Positions 47,057-56,245 of a DNA stretch of 64,000 nucleotides are shown in pieces. Numbering within the stretch: the stretch's first letter is position 1; the number at the start of each line of letters is the position of its first letter. The notes under the pieces were generated by a model that saw only the letters and a program-made list of their open reading frames with translations, was not told where the DNA came from and made no database searches. Position numbers and translations under genes: made by a program. The stretch is from Novipirellula caenicola (GTDB lineage Bacteria; Planctomycetota; Planctomycetia; Pirellulales; Pirellulaceae). The DNA is taken from assembly GCF_039545035.1 (NCBI RefSeq), contig NZ_BAABRO010000011.1:124001-188000 (forward strand), in the 5' to 3' direction.

Positions 47057-48085
47057 ATGGCCAGAGAAGCAGTCTACCAACAAACCGAACCTGAGTCGGA
47101 AACCGAAGCGTTGATGCCGAAAGAGCAGGACAATTCGCTGCGCCCTCGGCGGATGGACGAAATGGTCGGCCAGCAGGACGTCATCGAACGGTTGAAGATC
47201 GCAATCGACGCTGCCCAGGGCCGCGGCGAACCGCTCGGTCATATCTTGTTTGATGGCCCGCCGGGACTCGGTAAGACGACGTTCGCCACCGTGATTCCCG
47301 CCGAGATGGGGACGACGGTCGAAATGGCCAATGGTGCGGGGTTGCGAGCCCCCAAGGATCTGCTGCCCTATCTGACGAATCTCTCCGCCGGCGCTGTGCT
47401 ATTCATCGATGAAATTCACCGGATTCCTAAATCGGTCGAAGAGTATTTGTACACGGCGATGGAAGATTTTCGCATCGACATCATCCTTGGCGAAGGCGTC
47501 AGCGCGCGGACGCTGAATTACGAATTGCGACCGTTCACGTTGATCGGAGCAACGACGCGGGCGGGGATGTTGAGTGCTCCGCTGAGAGACCGTTTTCAAA
47601 TTCGCGAACATCTCGGTTGGTACAATCAATCGGAGTTGTGCGAGATCGTGCAACGCAATTCCAATAAGCTGAAAATCGCCATCGACGATGGTTCCGCAGG
47701 CGTGATTGCCGCGCGAAGTCGCAGCACGCCGCGGTTGGCGAACAATCGCTTGCTGTGGGTCCGCGATTACGCTCAAAGCAAAGCCAATGGGAAGGTCGAT
47801 GCGGCGGTCACCGCCGCGGCGCTCGATATGATCGGGATCGATACGTTGGGGCTGGACAAGCAAGACCGCGGCTACCTCGATACGTTGATGCGGGTCTTTT
47901 TGGGAGGCCCGGCGGGACTCGAGGCGATCGCCCATACGATGAACGTCAGCAGCGACACGCTCGAAGACGAAGTCGAGCCGTTCTTGCTCCGCACCGAGAT
48001 GATCGTGCGAACACGTCGTGGGCGGATGGCAACCCACAAAGCGTGGGAGCACATGAAGGTCAAGCGGCCCGACGCCAGCGCCTAA
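47057..48085 (+). CDS. ruvB: Holliday junction branch migration helicase RuvB
   Basis: 342 residues, usual length. Walker A GPPGLGKTT at residues 67-75, Walker B LFIDEIHR, sensor LIGATTRAG and the arginine finger region RDRFQ. The C-terminal winged helix ends the protein. It drives branch migration with RuvA. The ATG at 47057 follows AGGGAGTG. It is divergent from bioA. Confidence 0.97.
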   Translation: MAREAVYQQTEPESETEALMPKEQDNSLRPRRMDEMVGQQDVIERLKIAIDAAQGRGEPLGHILFDGPPGLGKTTFATVIPAEMGTTVEMANGAGLRAPKDLLPYLTNLSAGAVLFIDEIHRIPKSVEEYLYTAMEDFRIDIILGEGVSARTLNYELRPFTLIGATTRAGMLSAPLRDRFQIREHLGWYNQSELCEIVQRNSNKLKIAIDDGSAGVIAARSRSTPRLANNRLLWVRDYAQSKANGKVDAAVTAAALDMIGIDTLGLDKQDRGYLDTLMRVFLGGPAGLEAIAHTMNVSSDTLEDEVEPFLLRTEMIVRTRRGRMATHKAWEHMKVKRPDASA

Positions 48086-48140
48086 CGTGCTGTGATTGTT
48101 CCCGTAGCGAAACTCGCCAAGAGTTTCGTCAGTCGCCCAA

Positions 48141-48177
48141 TCTTTCCGCAGCGGAAGTCCTCCTTTCCGCAGCGGAA
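48141..48177 (+). repeat. Short direct repeat (CTTTCCGCAGCGGAA, two copies)
   Basis: CTTTCCGCAGCGGAA occurs twice, one copy near 48142 and one near 48163; each is itself palindromic around TTCCGCAGCGGAA. It lies just before the nested palindrome. Confidence 0.5.
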
Positions 48178-48185
48178 TTCGCGGG

Positions 48186-48302
48186 CGGCTTGTTGATTTA
48201 GTCGTACGATGGACTTCCTAGTCCGTCGAATCCACCATTGACGGACTAGGAAGTCCATCCTACACCCCGTGCCGCAGGAACCTTCACTAAATCAACAAGC
48301 CG
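48186..48302. repeat. 117-base nested palindrome, MITE-like
   Basis: The ends are perfect 16-base inverted repeats (CGGCTTGTTGATTTAG / CTAAATCAACAAGCCG). Inside are perfect 18-base arms (TGGACTTCCTAGTCCGTC / GACGGACTAGGAAGTCCA) around a 12-base centre. No ORF is inside. The symmetry suggests a non-autonomous mobile element or a very stable structured RNA. Confidence 0.7.
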
Positions 48303-48387
48303 TCGAGGCTTTCGACATCCCCCCCCGCTTTTTCAAAGTCGCTTTGGGGGCTGCCGCGCACGCTCGACAAAAACTACACTGTCCGCG

Positions 48388-49464
48388 ATGAGCGATATAG
48401 AACTATACGACTACGACCTGCCTCGCGAGCGAATTGCCCAAGAACCATTGGCGACTCGCAGCGATGCTCGATTGATGCTGGTGGATCGCAAAGCGGGCAC
48501 GATTGATCATCACTACGTTCGCGATTTGCCCGAGCTGCTGAAAGCCGATGACACATTGGTGCTCAACAACACACGTGTGATTCCAGCGAAGTTGGTCGGT
48601 TATCGCGCCGAAACGAGCGGCCAGTGGCAGGGGCTGTTTTTGCGAGCCGATGCGGCGACCGGGGTTTGGGAAGTGCTGACCAAAACTCGCGGCACGCTCC
48701 GCCCAGGCGAAGCGATCACGATCAAAGACCGCGAAGGTCGTCCCAGCATGCAGTTGGTGGTGGTCTCGCGGACCGACGATGGGCACTTGTTGGTGACGCC
48801 GCGATTGCCTGGCCGAGACGAATCCGAGTGGCCTCGCGAACCGGCCGATTGGCTTGAACGTTACGGCCGAATCCCGCTGCCGCCCTACATCCGCGATGGC
48901 CAAATGGTCGACGCCGACGTGAAAAATTATCAAACCGTTTTCGCCGAGCATCGCGGCAGTGTGGCGGCCCCGACAGCCGGATTACACTTCACCGACAAAC
49001 TGCTCGAGTACATCCGCACCGGTGGCACCGATATCCAAGAAGTGACGCTGCACGTTGGGATCGGCACGTTTCGTCCGATCGCCGTCGATCGGCTCGACGA
49101 GCACACGATGCACAGCGAGTGGGGCCAAATTGATGCGGCCACCGCCGAGACGATTCGCGCCCGCCGAGCGCATGGTCGCTGCATCGCCGTCGGCACCACC
49201 AGCGTCCGCGTGCTCGAAAGTGCAGCGAGAAACGCCGAAGGAAAACTCGAGCCTTGGACCGGCGCGACGGACCTGTTCATCAAGCCGCCGTTTCAATTCA
49301 AAGTCGTCGACGCGTTGATGACCAATTTTCATCTGCCTCGCAGCAGTTTGCTGGTTTTGGTCAGCGCGTTTGCGGGACGCGAATTGATTATGGAGGCGTA
49401 TCAAAAAGCCATCGAAAGCGAATATCGCTTCTTTAGCTACGGTGACGCCATGTTGATCGTCTAG
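48388..49464 (+). CDS. queA: tRNA preQ1(34) S-adenosylmethionine ribosyltransferase-isomerase
   Basis: 358 residues; makes epoxyqueuosine from preQ1 in tRNA. Signatures are ERIAQEP near the N-terminus, VLNNTRVIPAKL, SVAAPTAGLHFT and FHLPRSSLLVLVSAFAG. The product fits the family's length. The rest of the queuosine pathway is not in the window. Confidence 0.96.
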   Translation: MSDIELYDYDLPRERIAQEPLATRSDARLMLVDRKAGTIDHHYVRDLPELLKADDTLVLNNTRVIPAKLVGYRAETSGQWQGLFLRADAATGVWEVLTKTRGTLRPGEAITIKDREGRPSMQLVVVSRTDDGHLLVTPRLPGRDESEWPREPADWLERYGRIPLPPYIRDGQMVDADVKNYQTVFAEHRGSVAAPTAGLHFTDKLLEYIRTGGTDIQEVTLHVGIGTFRPIAVDRLDEHTMHSEWGQIDAATAETIRARRAHGRCIAVGTTSVRVLESAARNAEGKLEPWTGATDLFIKPPFQFKVVDALMTNFHLPRSSLLVLVSAFAGRELIMEAYQKAIESEYRFFSYGDAMLIV

Positions 49465-49510
49465 ACCAAACGTTGTGAGGTCTTCAGAGACGGCGAATTG
49501 CGGCATTTGC

Positions 49511-49607
49511 GTTTCGTAGCTACGCTCGCCAGAGCGTGGATGGTTGCCAGCGAATACGGGTTACCACCTTCTGGCGAAGGTAACTACGAAAAAAATGCTT
49601 CGCAGCG
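49511..49607 (+). repeat. Dispersed intergenic repeat family B, copy 2
   Basis: TTTCGTAGCTACGCTCGCC then AGAGCG, a variable middle, CCACCTTCTGGCGAAGGTAA and TGCTTCGCAGCG. The same pattern occurs inverted at 23451-23540. It fills most of the gap between queA and the NUDIX-like gene. Confidence 0.65.
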
Positions 49608-49702
49608 TTAGTCTAGACCGCTGATTGTTCAAACGTCATGAGCGACGTTCATTGTCGCGCTGCCATGGCTTACTCTTTTCCGCAAATCGCGACCCGCTAT
49701 TT

Positions 49703-50308
49703 ATGTCTACTGAAGAACACATCCTGGTGATCCCCGAGTCAGTGATCAACTCAATCGGCGTGATTGACGGTTTTGAATCGGATGTCGATCGCTTCTTGCT
49801 GCCCATTCTTGCCAGCGACCAATTGTCGTTCCAACCGCGGACGCCGATGGAGACCGACCCTAGCTTTAAACAGTTGATTCCGTACGTGCTGCTGGAATGG
49901 ACCGAGAGCGACGGGACGAAGAAATTGTTCACCTACACTCGCGGCGGTGGCGGCGGAGAAAAACGCTTGCATGCCAAACGCAGCGTTGGGATCGGAGGCC
50001 ACATCAGCCGCGAAGATGCCGCCGACGGAGCCAATCCGTATACCACCGGGATGCATCGCGAGATCGAAGAAGAGATCCAGCTTCGCTCTCACTACCAGGA
50101 GACGCAAGAAGGTTTGATCTACGACCCATCCAACGAAGTGGGCAAGGTCCACTTGGGCGTCGTTCATCGTTTTGTCCTGGAATCGCCTGAGGTGCAAAGC
50201 AATGAAGCGGATCTAGCCGAAGGCGGTTTCGTCAGCATCGACGAGTTGAAAGCGGACATCGAGCAATTGGAAACGTGGAGCCAATTAGCGATCAAAGCTC
50301 TCTATTAG
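49703..50308 (+). CDS. NUDIX-like hydrolase
   Basis: 201 residues from the ATG at 49703. The Nudix-like box is GGHISREDAADGANPYTTGMHREIEEEI, with the REIEEEI part conserved but the first half longer than the standard 23-residue box. The protein should bind Mg and hydrolyse a nucleoside diphosphate derivative; the substrate cannot be predicted. The ORF can be read further upstream, but that part runs through the intergenic region and lacks homology. Confidence 0.75.
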   Translation: MSTEEHILVIPESVINSIGVIDGFESDVDRFLLPILASDQLSFQPRTPMETDPSFKQLIPYVLLEWTESDGTKKLFTYTRGGGGGEKRLHAKRSVGIGGHISREDAADGANPYTTGMHREIEEEIQLRSHYQETQEGLIYDPSNEVGKVHLGVVHRFVLESPEVQSNEADLAEGGFVSIDELKADIEQLETWSQLAIKALY

Positions 50309-50493
50309 AGCTCTCTATTAGATCAGTGGTGCCGTTGCGAATGACGCGTCCGTTTTTAGATAGGCAGTTGCAACAAATTGATTAATCCTGCCAACTTGCG
50401 TTGAGAGGGGCGAGAATCGAACTTTCAGCGAGATTTTCGGCGAGGGCTGGTGGCACGGTGCTTGTACGTTGCCATCTCTATCACTCTATCCAC

Positions 50494-50535
50494 AAAAAAA
50501 CGACGACGGCATTTACCGTCGTCGTTCTGTTTTTT
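50494..50535. terminator. Bidirectional terminator
   Basis: A perfect 9 bp stem CGACGACGG/CCGTCGTCG with loop CATTTA lies between an A7 run on the left and a TTCTGTTTTTT on the right, so it can stop both the NUDIX-like transcript (plus) and the thioredoxin-like transcript (minus). Confidence 0.8.
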
Positions 50536-50558
50536 GTTACTACCTAGCCCAATGATTC

Positions 50559-51140
50559 TTAATCAAGAATCTTGTTCAGGTCGGCGATAACAGCGTCAAC
50601 GTTTAGCTTCTTGGCGCTAGCGACGGCGTAGTTCGCTTTCACGTTGCCTTCGTTTGCCATCACGACCGTGACGTCGGCTTTGGGGTTGATGCCGTAGTTG
50701 TCAGGGCCGTTTGCGTTTTCGTTAGGAACGACAAAAGGAATGTTCTTGACGCTGGTGGTCGAAACAAACTTCTTGGCGATATCCGATGCATCGTCTTTGT
50801 CTTCGTTCAAAACGTTAACGAAAACGCGAAGTTTGGATTCTTCGTTCGACGCTACTGCTTCGTCAAGCTTCTTGACCAACTCAGCAACCTTCGGGTCGTT
50901 GCTGCGAGTGAAAACCATGACTTGGGGCTTCGAGCCGTTGCGGCAGCGGTAGCACAAGTTTTTGCCTTCGGCGACACCGTCGTCTTCAGCGCCTGCACAT
51001 TTGGTGACGTAGAACGGACCTACCTTTTCACCCGGTTGCAAACCGCTCTTCAATCCACCTTTCTTCGCTGGCTGTTCCGCAGTTGCGGTGGTCGCCGAGA
51101 CGAGAGCCAAAGCCAAACCGAGCACTAAAAAGTTCTTCAT
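50559..51140 (-). CDS. Secreted thioredoxin-like or cysteine-bearing protein
   Basis: 193 residues. Signal peptide (MKNFLVLGLALALVSATTATA). The mature part has Cys at KCAGAEDD and a CxxC-like pair in NLCYRCRNGSKPQ, then VMVFTRSNDPKVAELVKKLDE, an order that recalls a thioredoxin-like fold, and a C-terminal helix. Codon choice and Lys content differ from neighbours and suggest high expression. The fold is inference; secretion is clear. Confidence 0.7.
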   Translation of the reverse strand: MKNFLVLGLALALVSATTATAEQPAKKGGLKSGLQPGEKVGPFYVTKCAGAEDDGVAEGKNLCYRCRNGSKPQVMVFTRSNDPKVAELVKKLDEAVASNEESKLRVFVNVLNEDKDDASDIAKKFVSTTSVKNIPFVVPNENANGPDNYGINPKADVTVVMANEGNVKANYAVASAKKLNVDAVIADLNKILD

Positions 51141-51459
51141 TCTATATCCTCATCAAAAGGGGGGCATTGTCGCCATGCTCACTCGGCATGGTTTCAACAG
51201 TTTTGAATCTTCCGCAAATTGGATCATCTAAAAGTGGTCGTCATCACAGACTGCTGTCCAAGCAATGACGATCGGGGTGACTTATCCGCCACCGTTTTGT
51301 TGGTCGTCTAAAATTTTTTCGCTTCGGGATCCACGCGGTGGCGATCCATCAAAGCGTCTTTGGCAGGAGGGATGACTCTCGCATGCTACGAGTTGAAGTG
51401 GGCTTAGGCAACGCTTCGGGATCACCGAATCGCAGGCAAGGCGGTATTATAGCGGACAG

Positions 51460-51484
51460 AAAAGTCCCACGGGGGTAGTGGGAC
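51460..51484 (-). terminator. Terminator-like hairpin behind the RNA candidate
   Basis: On the minus strand GTCCCAC/GTGGGAC form a 7 bp stem with loop TACCCCC, followed by TTTT. Confidence 0.65.
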
Positions 51485-51485
51485 A

Positions 51486-51607
51486 TGCAAATCGAATGCA
51501 CATTTTTAGTGGACATCTGCAGACTCGTTCTCCCGACAATCGACTTCCGTCCTTGCTGCCTCCGGGCTGATGCGGGGCCTGCCGGGCTGATACGAGGGCG
51601 ACGGGGT
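51486..51607 (-). ncRNA. Candidate small signal-recognition-particle RNA (4.5S type)
   Basis: On the minus strand TCAGCCCGGAGGCAGCA resembles the SRP domain IV core (UCAG..CCGGAAGG.AGCA), with a GCC/GGC stem around a CGGA loop. CTCGT (51596) pairs with ACGAG (51524) and CCCGGC with GTCGGG, closing a helix of about 73 bases. Upstream a TTGAAT and TTATCT pair, 18 bases apart, could be a promoter, and a terminator follows. The loop departs from the usual GGAA, so this is a candidate only; another structured RNA is possible. Confidence 0.5.
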
Positions 51608-51720
51608 GGATAAGATAAGCGAACCGATTTAGGCCAATTCAACGAAATTAGGATTCAACGGTGGCAAAATACTCAGCGAAAAACGGCTTGCCGCGTGTGA
51701 CAAGGTTCCGCGTGACCCGC

Positions 51721-53682
51721 ATGAGCGTGATGGCGACAAAGTCCATGGATTTGCCGTTTCGAGTGTGTTTCGTTGCGGTTTTGTGGTGCTGCGCGTCGAT
51801 CCCAGCGTGGGCGGATTCGCCAGCGAACGCGAAAAATCCAACAAACCTCACTCGATTGTCCTCCGAAAACGTGACAATCGACTCCAAAATCGACCGGTCG
51901 CCCGTTGATTTGGCGATCAATCCGGCTGCCACGTGGCCCGCAGGCCAATGGATTGTGACCGTCAATCAGACCTCGGATTCGATTTCGCTGGTTTCAACCG
52001 AATCCCGCGGCGTCGTGGACGAAGTTGTTTGCGGAGACCATCCCACCGACATTGTTTTTACTAACGACGATGACCGTTTCGTCGTGACCTGTGCGTGGTC
52101 CGGCGAATTGGTCGTCTATCGACTCATTCCGCTGGACACTCGGGAATCCGACATTCCCGCTGGTTCATCATCGCTTGCTGAGAAGGCTTCGCGGTCGGCA
52201 GCGATCCAGGAAGTTGCACGGATCCAATTGGGGTTCGAACCCGCGGGGGTCGCGTTGTCACCAGACGCTTCGGTCGCCTACGTTGGACTGGTTGCATCGG
52301 GGGAATTGGTCGAAGTCGACTTGGTCGAAAATAAGATCTCGCGTCGATTGGATGTCGGGCATTGGCCCAAAAACCTTGCGATTTCGCCCGACGGAAAACG
52401 GTTGGCGGTCGGTTGTAGCGGCGAAGGCAAAATCGTCGTCGTCGACACCGCGTCGTTTGAACAACTGTATGACGAGCCTCTCGTGGGCGGGATCAATCTC
52501 GGGCACATGGTTGCCTCGCGGGACGGCAGCCAAGTCTATTTTCCGTGGATGGTCTATCGCTCGAATCCGATCACCATTGGCAACATCAAACGAGGCTGGG
52601 TGTTGGCCAGTCGGATTGGACGAGTCCGGTTGGATGGGCCTGCCTATCGTGAAGCGATTTCGTTGGACGTGCCTGAGTTGGCGATTGGCGATCCGTATGG
52701 AATCGCGATCACGTCTGATGAGCAACAAATGGTTGTCACCGCAGGTGGGACTCACGAATTGCTGTTCTATCGATTGCCCGACTTGCCCTTCATCGGTGCC
52801 GGTGGCCCCGGCGATTTGATCGAGCGTGAACTGCAGTATGATCGAAAACGTTTCGACCGAATTCCGCTCGGCGGACGTCCGCTTGGAATCAAAATCGCAA
52901 GCGATGATCGCACTGCTTACATTGCCAACTATTTGAACAACTCGGTGCAAGTGGTTGATTTGGTCGAGCGGAAATTGCTGCACGAAATCGATTTGGGAGG
53001 CTCCGATTCGATGTCACTTGCTCGCCAAGGAATGTCGATCTTTCACGACGCGACGCGAAGCTTGGACCAGTGGTATAGCTGTCATTCGTGTCACCAAGAG
53101 GGCGGTTCCAATGCATTGCCGATGGATACCATGAACGATGGTACCGAGTTGACGGTCAAAACCGTGTTGCCGCTGTTTGGCGTCCAGCAGACAAAGCCGT
53201 ACACATGGCATGGTTGGCAGCAGAGCTTGGATGATTCAATTGCCAATTCGTTCACGTCTACGATGATCGGCAAGCCGCCGTCGGCAAGCGAGACAAAGGC
53301 CGTGCGTGCCTATCTCGCCTCGCTCGAATTGCCCCCCAATCCATATCGGAACCCCAATGGCGAATTGTCGGAATCGGCCGCCCGTGGACGCCAAGTCTTT
53401 TTCAGCTCCGAGGCGGCGTGTGCTGATTGTCACCTCGGCCCCCATTTGACGGACAACGAAATTCACGATGTCGGCCTTAATTCCAAAGACGACTTTTACG
53501 AAGGCTACAACACGCCGTCGCTGCGAGGGACCTACCGCAAAGTGCGATGGTTGCATAGCGGCCGAGCTAAAACGCTCGAGCGGGTCATCACGGATCTGCA
53601 CAGTCCCGAAAAGGTCAACGGCGAAGCGGAGCTAACCGAACAAGAGGCAGCCGACCTAATCGAATATTTAAAGTCATTGTGA
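51721..53682 (+). CDS. Secreted beta-propeller / di-haem cytochrome c peroxidase-like protein
   Basis: 653 residues from the ATG at 51721 (MSVMATKSMD), which gives a signal peptide ending near PAWA. Residues 60-420 hold YVTN-type repeats (GVALSPDASVAYVGLVASG, NLAISPDGKRLAVGC, GIKIASDDRTAYIANY), forming a propeller. The last third has two haem motifs, CHSCH at about residue 460 and CADCH at about 573, as in MauG/CcpA-type proteins. It likely does electron transfer or peroxide chemistry in the periplasm. A short region upstream may carry the promoter, overlapping that of the RNA candidate. Confidence 0.85.
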   Translation: MSVMATKSMDLPFRVCFVAVLWCCASIPAWADSPANAKNPTNLTRLSSENVTIDSKIDRSPVDLAINPAATWPAGQWIVTVNQTSDSISLVSTESRGVVDEVVCGDHPTDIVFTNDDDRFVVTCAWSGELVVYRLIPLDTRESDIPAGSSSLAEKASRSAAIQEVARIQLGFEPAGVALSPDASVAYVGLVASGELVEVDLVENKISRRLDVGHWPKNLAISPDGKRLAVGCSGEGKIVVVDTASFEQLYDEPLVGGINLGHMVASRDGSQVYFPWMVYRSNPITIGNIKRGWVLASRIGRVRLDGPAYREAISLDVPELAIGDPYGIAITSDEQQMVVTAGGTHELLFYRLPDLPFIGAGGPGDLIERELQYDRKRFDRIPLGGRPLGIKIASDDRTAYIANYLNNSVQVVDLVERKLLHEIDLGGSDSMSLARQGMSIFHDATRSLDQWYSCHSCHQEGGSNALPMDTMNDGTELTVKTVLPLFGVQQTKPYTWHGWQQSLDDSIANSFTSTMIGKPPSASETKAVRAYLASLELPPNPYRNPNGELSESAARGRQVFFSSEAACADCHLGPHLTDNEIHDVGLNSKDDFYEGYNTPSLRGTYRKVRWLHSGRAKTLERVITDLHSPEKVNGEAELTEQEAADLIEYLKSL

Positions 53683-53718
53683 TGCAATGACGCGTCTCGG
53701 ATCGGCTAAAATGCCGGG

Positions 53719-54990
53719 ATGCAACCTTTCGAACTCCAGGCCGCTTGCCAAACCGTCGTTCATTTGTCTCAGCACATGACGCGACTACGAGGCGAAGCGG
53801 TCCAATTCCAGCAGACTTGCACGACGCTTAGTCGCGGGTACTTCACACCCAGCGAGGATGATCAGGTGACGCACCTGTGGGTGTCCTATCATAAGGCTCG
53901 TAACGCGCTGTTGGAATTGATTCACTCAACTCGCCAATCGGTTGGTAGGGACGTCGAGGATCATCCCGGCGAATTTTTGTGTGCCTACGCAGCCGCCGTT
54001 GTGCTGGTGGATGCCGCGCGATGTTTGCGAGATCTTTTCTCGAATAACGCGCTCGTGCGTCGCAAGCTAAACGAGTCGTTTGATGCGTACGGAATTCCCG
54101 CAGGCAGCTTTGACGCGATTCAATTGACGTTGACGTCGCCATCCAATGCGACACAACTGAACCGAGCGAATCATTTTTACATCGACCATCACGATTCGCT
54201 TGCTGAGACGGCTGCCGGCCACCCTGATCTGCAGGAAGTCCAAAGCGTGATTGACACTCGTTTGCAGCGAGTGCAAGTCGGACCTCGACAATACATTCGC
54301 TCGCGAATTGCCGAACGTCGACGCGATTTTCGCGAACGTATTTTGGCAGGAAGTTTGCGACAACTGATTTACACCGTGCAGCAGTGGGGATCGCTCGCCG
54401 TCAGTGCGATTAGCACGAACCCAAGCCACATTCCTCAACTGCCCGCGTTGATTTCGGCTGAGTTGTCGACGTTGCTGCGTCCAGGCGACATCTTCGTCAC
54501 TCGCAAAGACACCGCGCTGACGAATTATTTCCTGCCAGGATATTGGCCGCACGCCGCGTTCTATATCGGTGACGACCAAGTGATCGAGTCGCTCAAAGAC
54601 GGCGTGCGAGTACGATCGATGATTTCGCCGTTTGGCAACGATGCCGTCGCGGTCATTCGTCCTCAGCTCGATCCGGCGATCATTGCCAAAGGGATCGAAC
54701 GAGCGAAGGCTCATGTAGGAAAACCCTACGATTTTGATTTCGACTTTACTCGGTCGGACCGATTGGTTTGCACCGAAGTCGTGTATCGGGCGTTTGAAGG
54801 GATCGGGGGCATGGTGTTCACCTTGACCAAGCGGGCCGGCCGGCAGACGCTTTCGGCCGAAGACCTGCTGTCGCTGGCGATCCAGCGGCGGTACTTCGAT
54901 CCGGTTTCCGTCTTTTGCCCTCAGCATGGTGAACAACTGCAGCGCGACGATGCAATGTGCCAGGTTTTACGCCAGACGATGGCTAAATAG
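53719..54990 (+). CDS. YiiX/YebB-like permuted NlpC/P60-type protein
   Basis: 423 residues. A helical N-terminal half (about 1-250) precedes a C-terminal papain-like domain: RPGDIFVTRKD, then WPHAAFYIGDD (catalytic His) and SDRLVCTEVVYRAFEG (catalytic Cys). The His before Cys order is the circular permutation of this family. It may cleave lipids or peptides of the envelope. No signal peptide is seen, so it is probably cytoplasmic. It starts 36 bases after the propeller gene and may be cotranscribed. Confidence 0.83.
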   Translation: MQPFELQAACQTVVHLSQHMTRLRGEAVQFQQTCTTLSRGYFTPSEDDQVTHLWVSYHKARNALLELIHSTRQSVGRDVEDHPGEFLCAYAAAVVLVDAARCLRDLFSNNALVRRKLNESFDAYGIPAGSFDAIQLTLTSPSNATQLNRANHFYIDHHDSLAETAAGHPDLQEVQSVIDTRLQRVQVGPRQYIRSRIAERRRDFRERILAGSLRQLIYTVQQWGSLAVSAISTNPSHIPQLPALISAELSTLLRPGDIFVTRKDTALTNYFLPGYWPHAAFYIGDDQVIESLKDGVRVRSMISPFGNDAVAVIRPQLDPAIIAKGIERAKAHVGKPYDFDFDFTRSDRLVCTEVVYRAFEGIGGMVFTLTKRAGRQTLSAEDLLSLAIQRRYFDPVSVFCPQHGEQLQRDDAMCQVLRQTMAK

Positions 54991-55261
54991 CCGCGTCGGC
55001 GCAATGGGGGCGAAGGCTGTGTTGGCGGGCGTCTATTGCGGGAAAGTTGACCGGCGATTTCCGATCGATTACGCTTTCTGAGCGTGCTGTTCTCCCGCCT
55101 GCCACCCGGCACGTGACCGATCTTGCCACTGTCTAAGCTGTCCATGACCACCCCAATCACTCGGGACCGACAAGTGGCCGGCGGATATCAAGCAAGTTCT
55201 GCCGCGTTTTCCCTGCCCTCGTGCTCTGACTCACTCTCTCTCCCTCTGATAGGTACTTCTG

Positions 55262-56245
55262 ATGCGAATGCTGAGCCTGATCTGTTTCTTGACCAGCTTG
55301 ATGCTCCCGATGAGCCAAGTTCGCGCTGAATCCAACTCCAGCTCGTCAGATCGAAAAAAAGTGGTCTTCATTTCAGGACCGCCGAGCCATGGCTATGGGG
55401 CGCACGAGCACTACGCGGGATCTCTGTTGCTTGCCAATACGCTCAAAGAGGCGATGCCAAATTTTGATGTCGAAGTCATCAAGCACGGATGGCCCAGCGA
55501 AGGCGTCAAAGCACTCGAAGGGGCCGACACGATCGTTGTCTATTGCGACGGTGGTAAACGTCATTTGTTGAATCCGCACATCGACGAACTTGACCCGCTG
55601 ATGAAAAAGGGGGTAGGCCTCGTTTGTGTTCACTACGGCGTCGAGACACCCGCCGGAAAGACCGGAGACGCATTCTTGGATTGGATCGGTGGCTATTTTG
55701 AAGCGGGTTGGTCGGTCAATCCGCACTGGGTTGCCAAATACGAAACGTTTCCGGACCATCCGATCAGCCGCGGTGTCAAACCGTTTGCGATCAATGATGA
55801 ATGGTACTATCACATGCGGTTTCGCGAGGGGATGAAAGGCGTCACCCCGATTTTGTCGGCGCTGCCGCCCGAAGACACACTTCGCCGCCCTGACGGACCC
55901 CACAGCGGTAATCCCGCGGTTCGCAAAGCGATCGCAAACAAGGAAGTCCAGCATATGGCGTGGGCTGCCGAACGTGACGGCGGCGGCCGCGGATTCGGTT
56001 TTACCGGAGGCCATTTTCACTGGAATTGGGGCGACGAGAGCTTTCGCAAAGTGATGCTCAACGCGATCGTCTGGACCGCACACGGCGAAGTGCCCGAACA
56101 CGGTGTCACCACCAGCAACCCGTCGCAGGACGAGCTCGAAGCGAACCAAGACGAGCCAAAGCCGGCCGCAAAAGCCGACGCCAAGACGAAAAAAAAAAGT
56201 CTGACAGGCCAGCCGCGATCAAACGATCGCAAGCCAACGCGGTAG
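55262..56245 (+). CDS. ThuA-domain secreted protein, likely N-terminal part of a frameshifted fusion
   Basis: 327 residues. Signal peptide about 1-22 (MRMLSLICFLTSLMLPMSQVRA). ThuA-type glutamine-amidotransferase-like fold: VVFISGPPSHGYGAHEH, VGLVCVHYGVETPAGK, then FTGGHFHWNW. The family acts on sugars or as a trehalose-utilisation protein in planctomycetes. The C-terminus enters a charged linker (AAKADAKTKKK) and an A10 run at 56189-56198, after which this frame stops within 16 codons. The -1 frame continues with the PVC-type haem protein, so the two probably form one protein (see findings). Confidence 0.85.
   Translation: MRMLSLICFLTSLMLPMSQVRAESNSSSSDRKKVVFISGPPSHGYGAHEHYAGSLLLANTLKEAMPNFDVEVIKHGWPSEGVKALEGADTIVVYCDGGKRHLLNPHIDELDPLMKKGVGLVCVHYGVETPAGKTGDAFLDWIGGYFEAGWSVNPHWVAKYETFPDHPISRGVKPFAINDEWYYHMRFREGMKGVTPILSALPPEDTLRRPDGPHSGNPAVRKAIANKEVQHMAWAAERDGGGRGFGFTGGHFHWNWGDESFRKVMLNAIVWTAHGEVPEHGVTTSNPSQDELEANQDEPKPAAKADAKTKKKSLTGQPRSNDRKPTR

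Larger units (their letters stand above)
51141..51720. other. Intergenic region containing an SRP-like RNA candidate
   Basis: 580 bases. The minus-strand RNA candidate (about 51486-51607) and its terminator (51460-51484) occupy the middle. The 51490-51720 part also holds the promoter of the di-haem gene. The left part (51141-51459) has no gene; it upstreams the secreted protein gene. Confidence 0.5.

Noticed and set aside
50388-50432. tRNA-like motif GAGAATCGAACTTT read as the complement of a T-arm
   Set aside because: The flanking bases do not make a T-stem (only three of five pairs fit) and no anticodon or acceptor arm is found around it.
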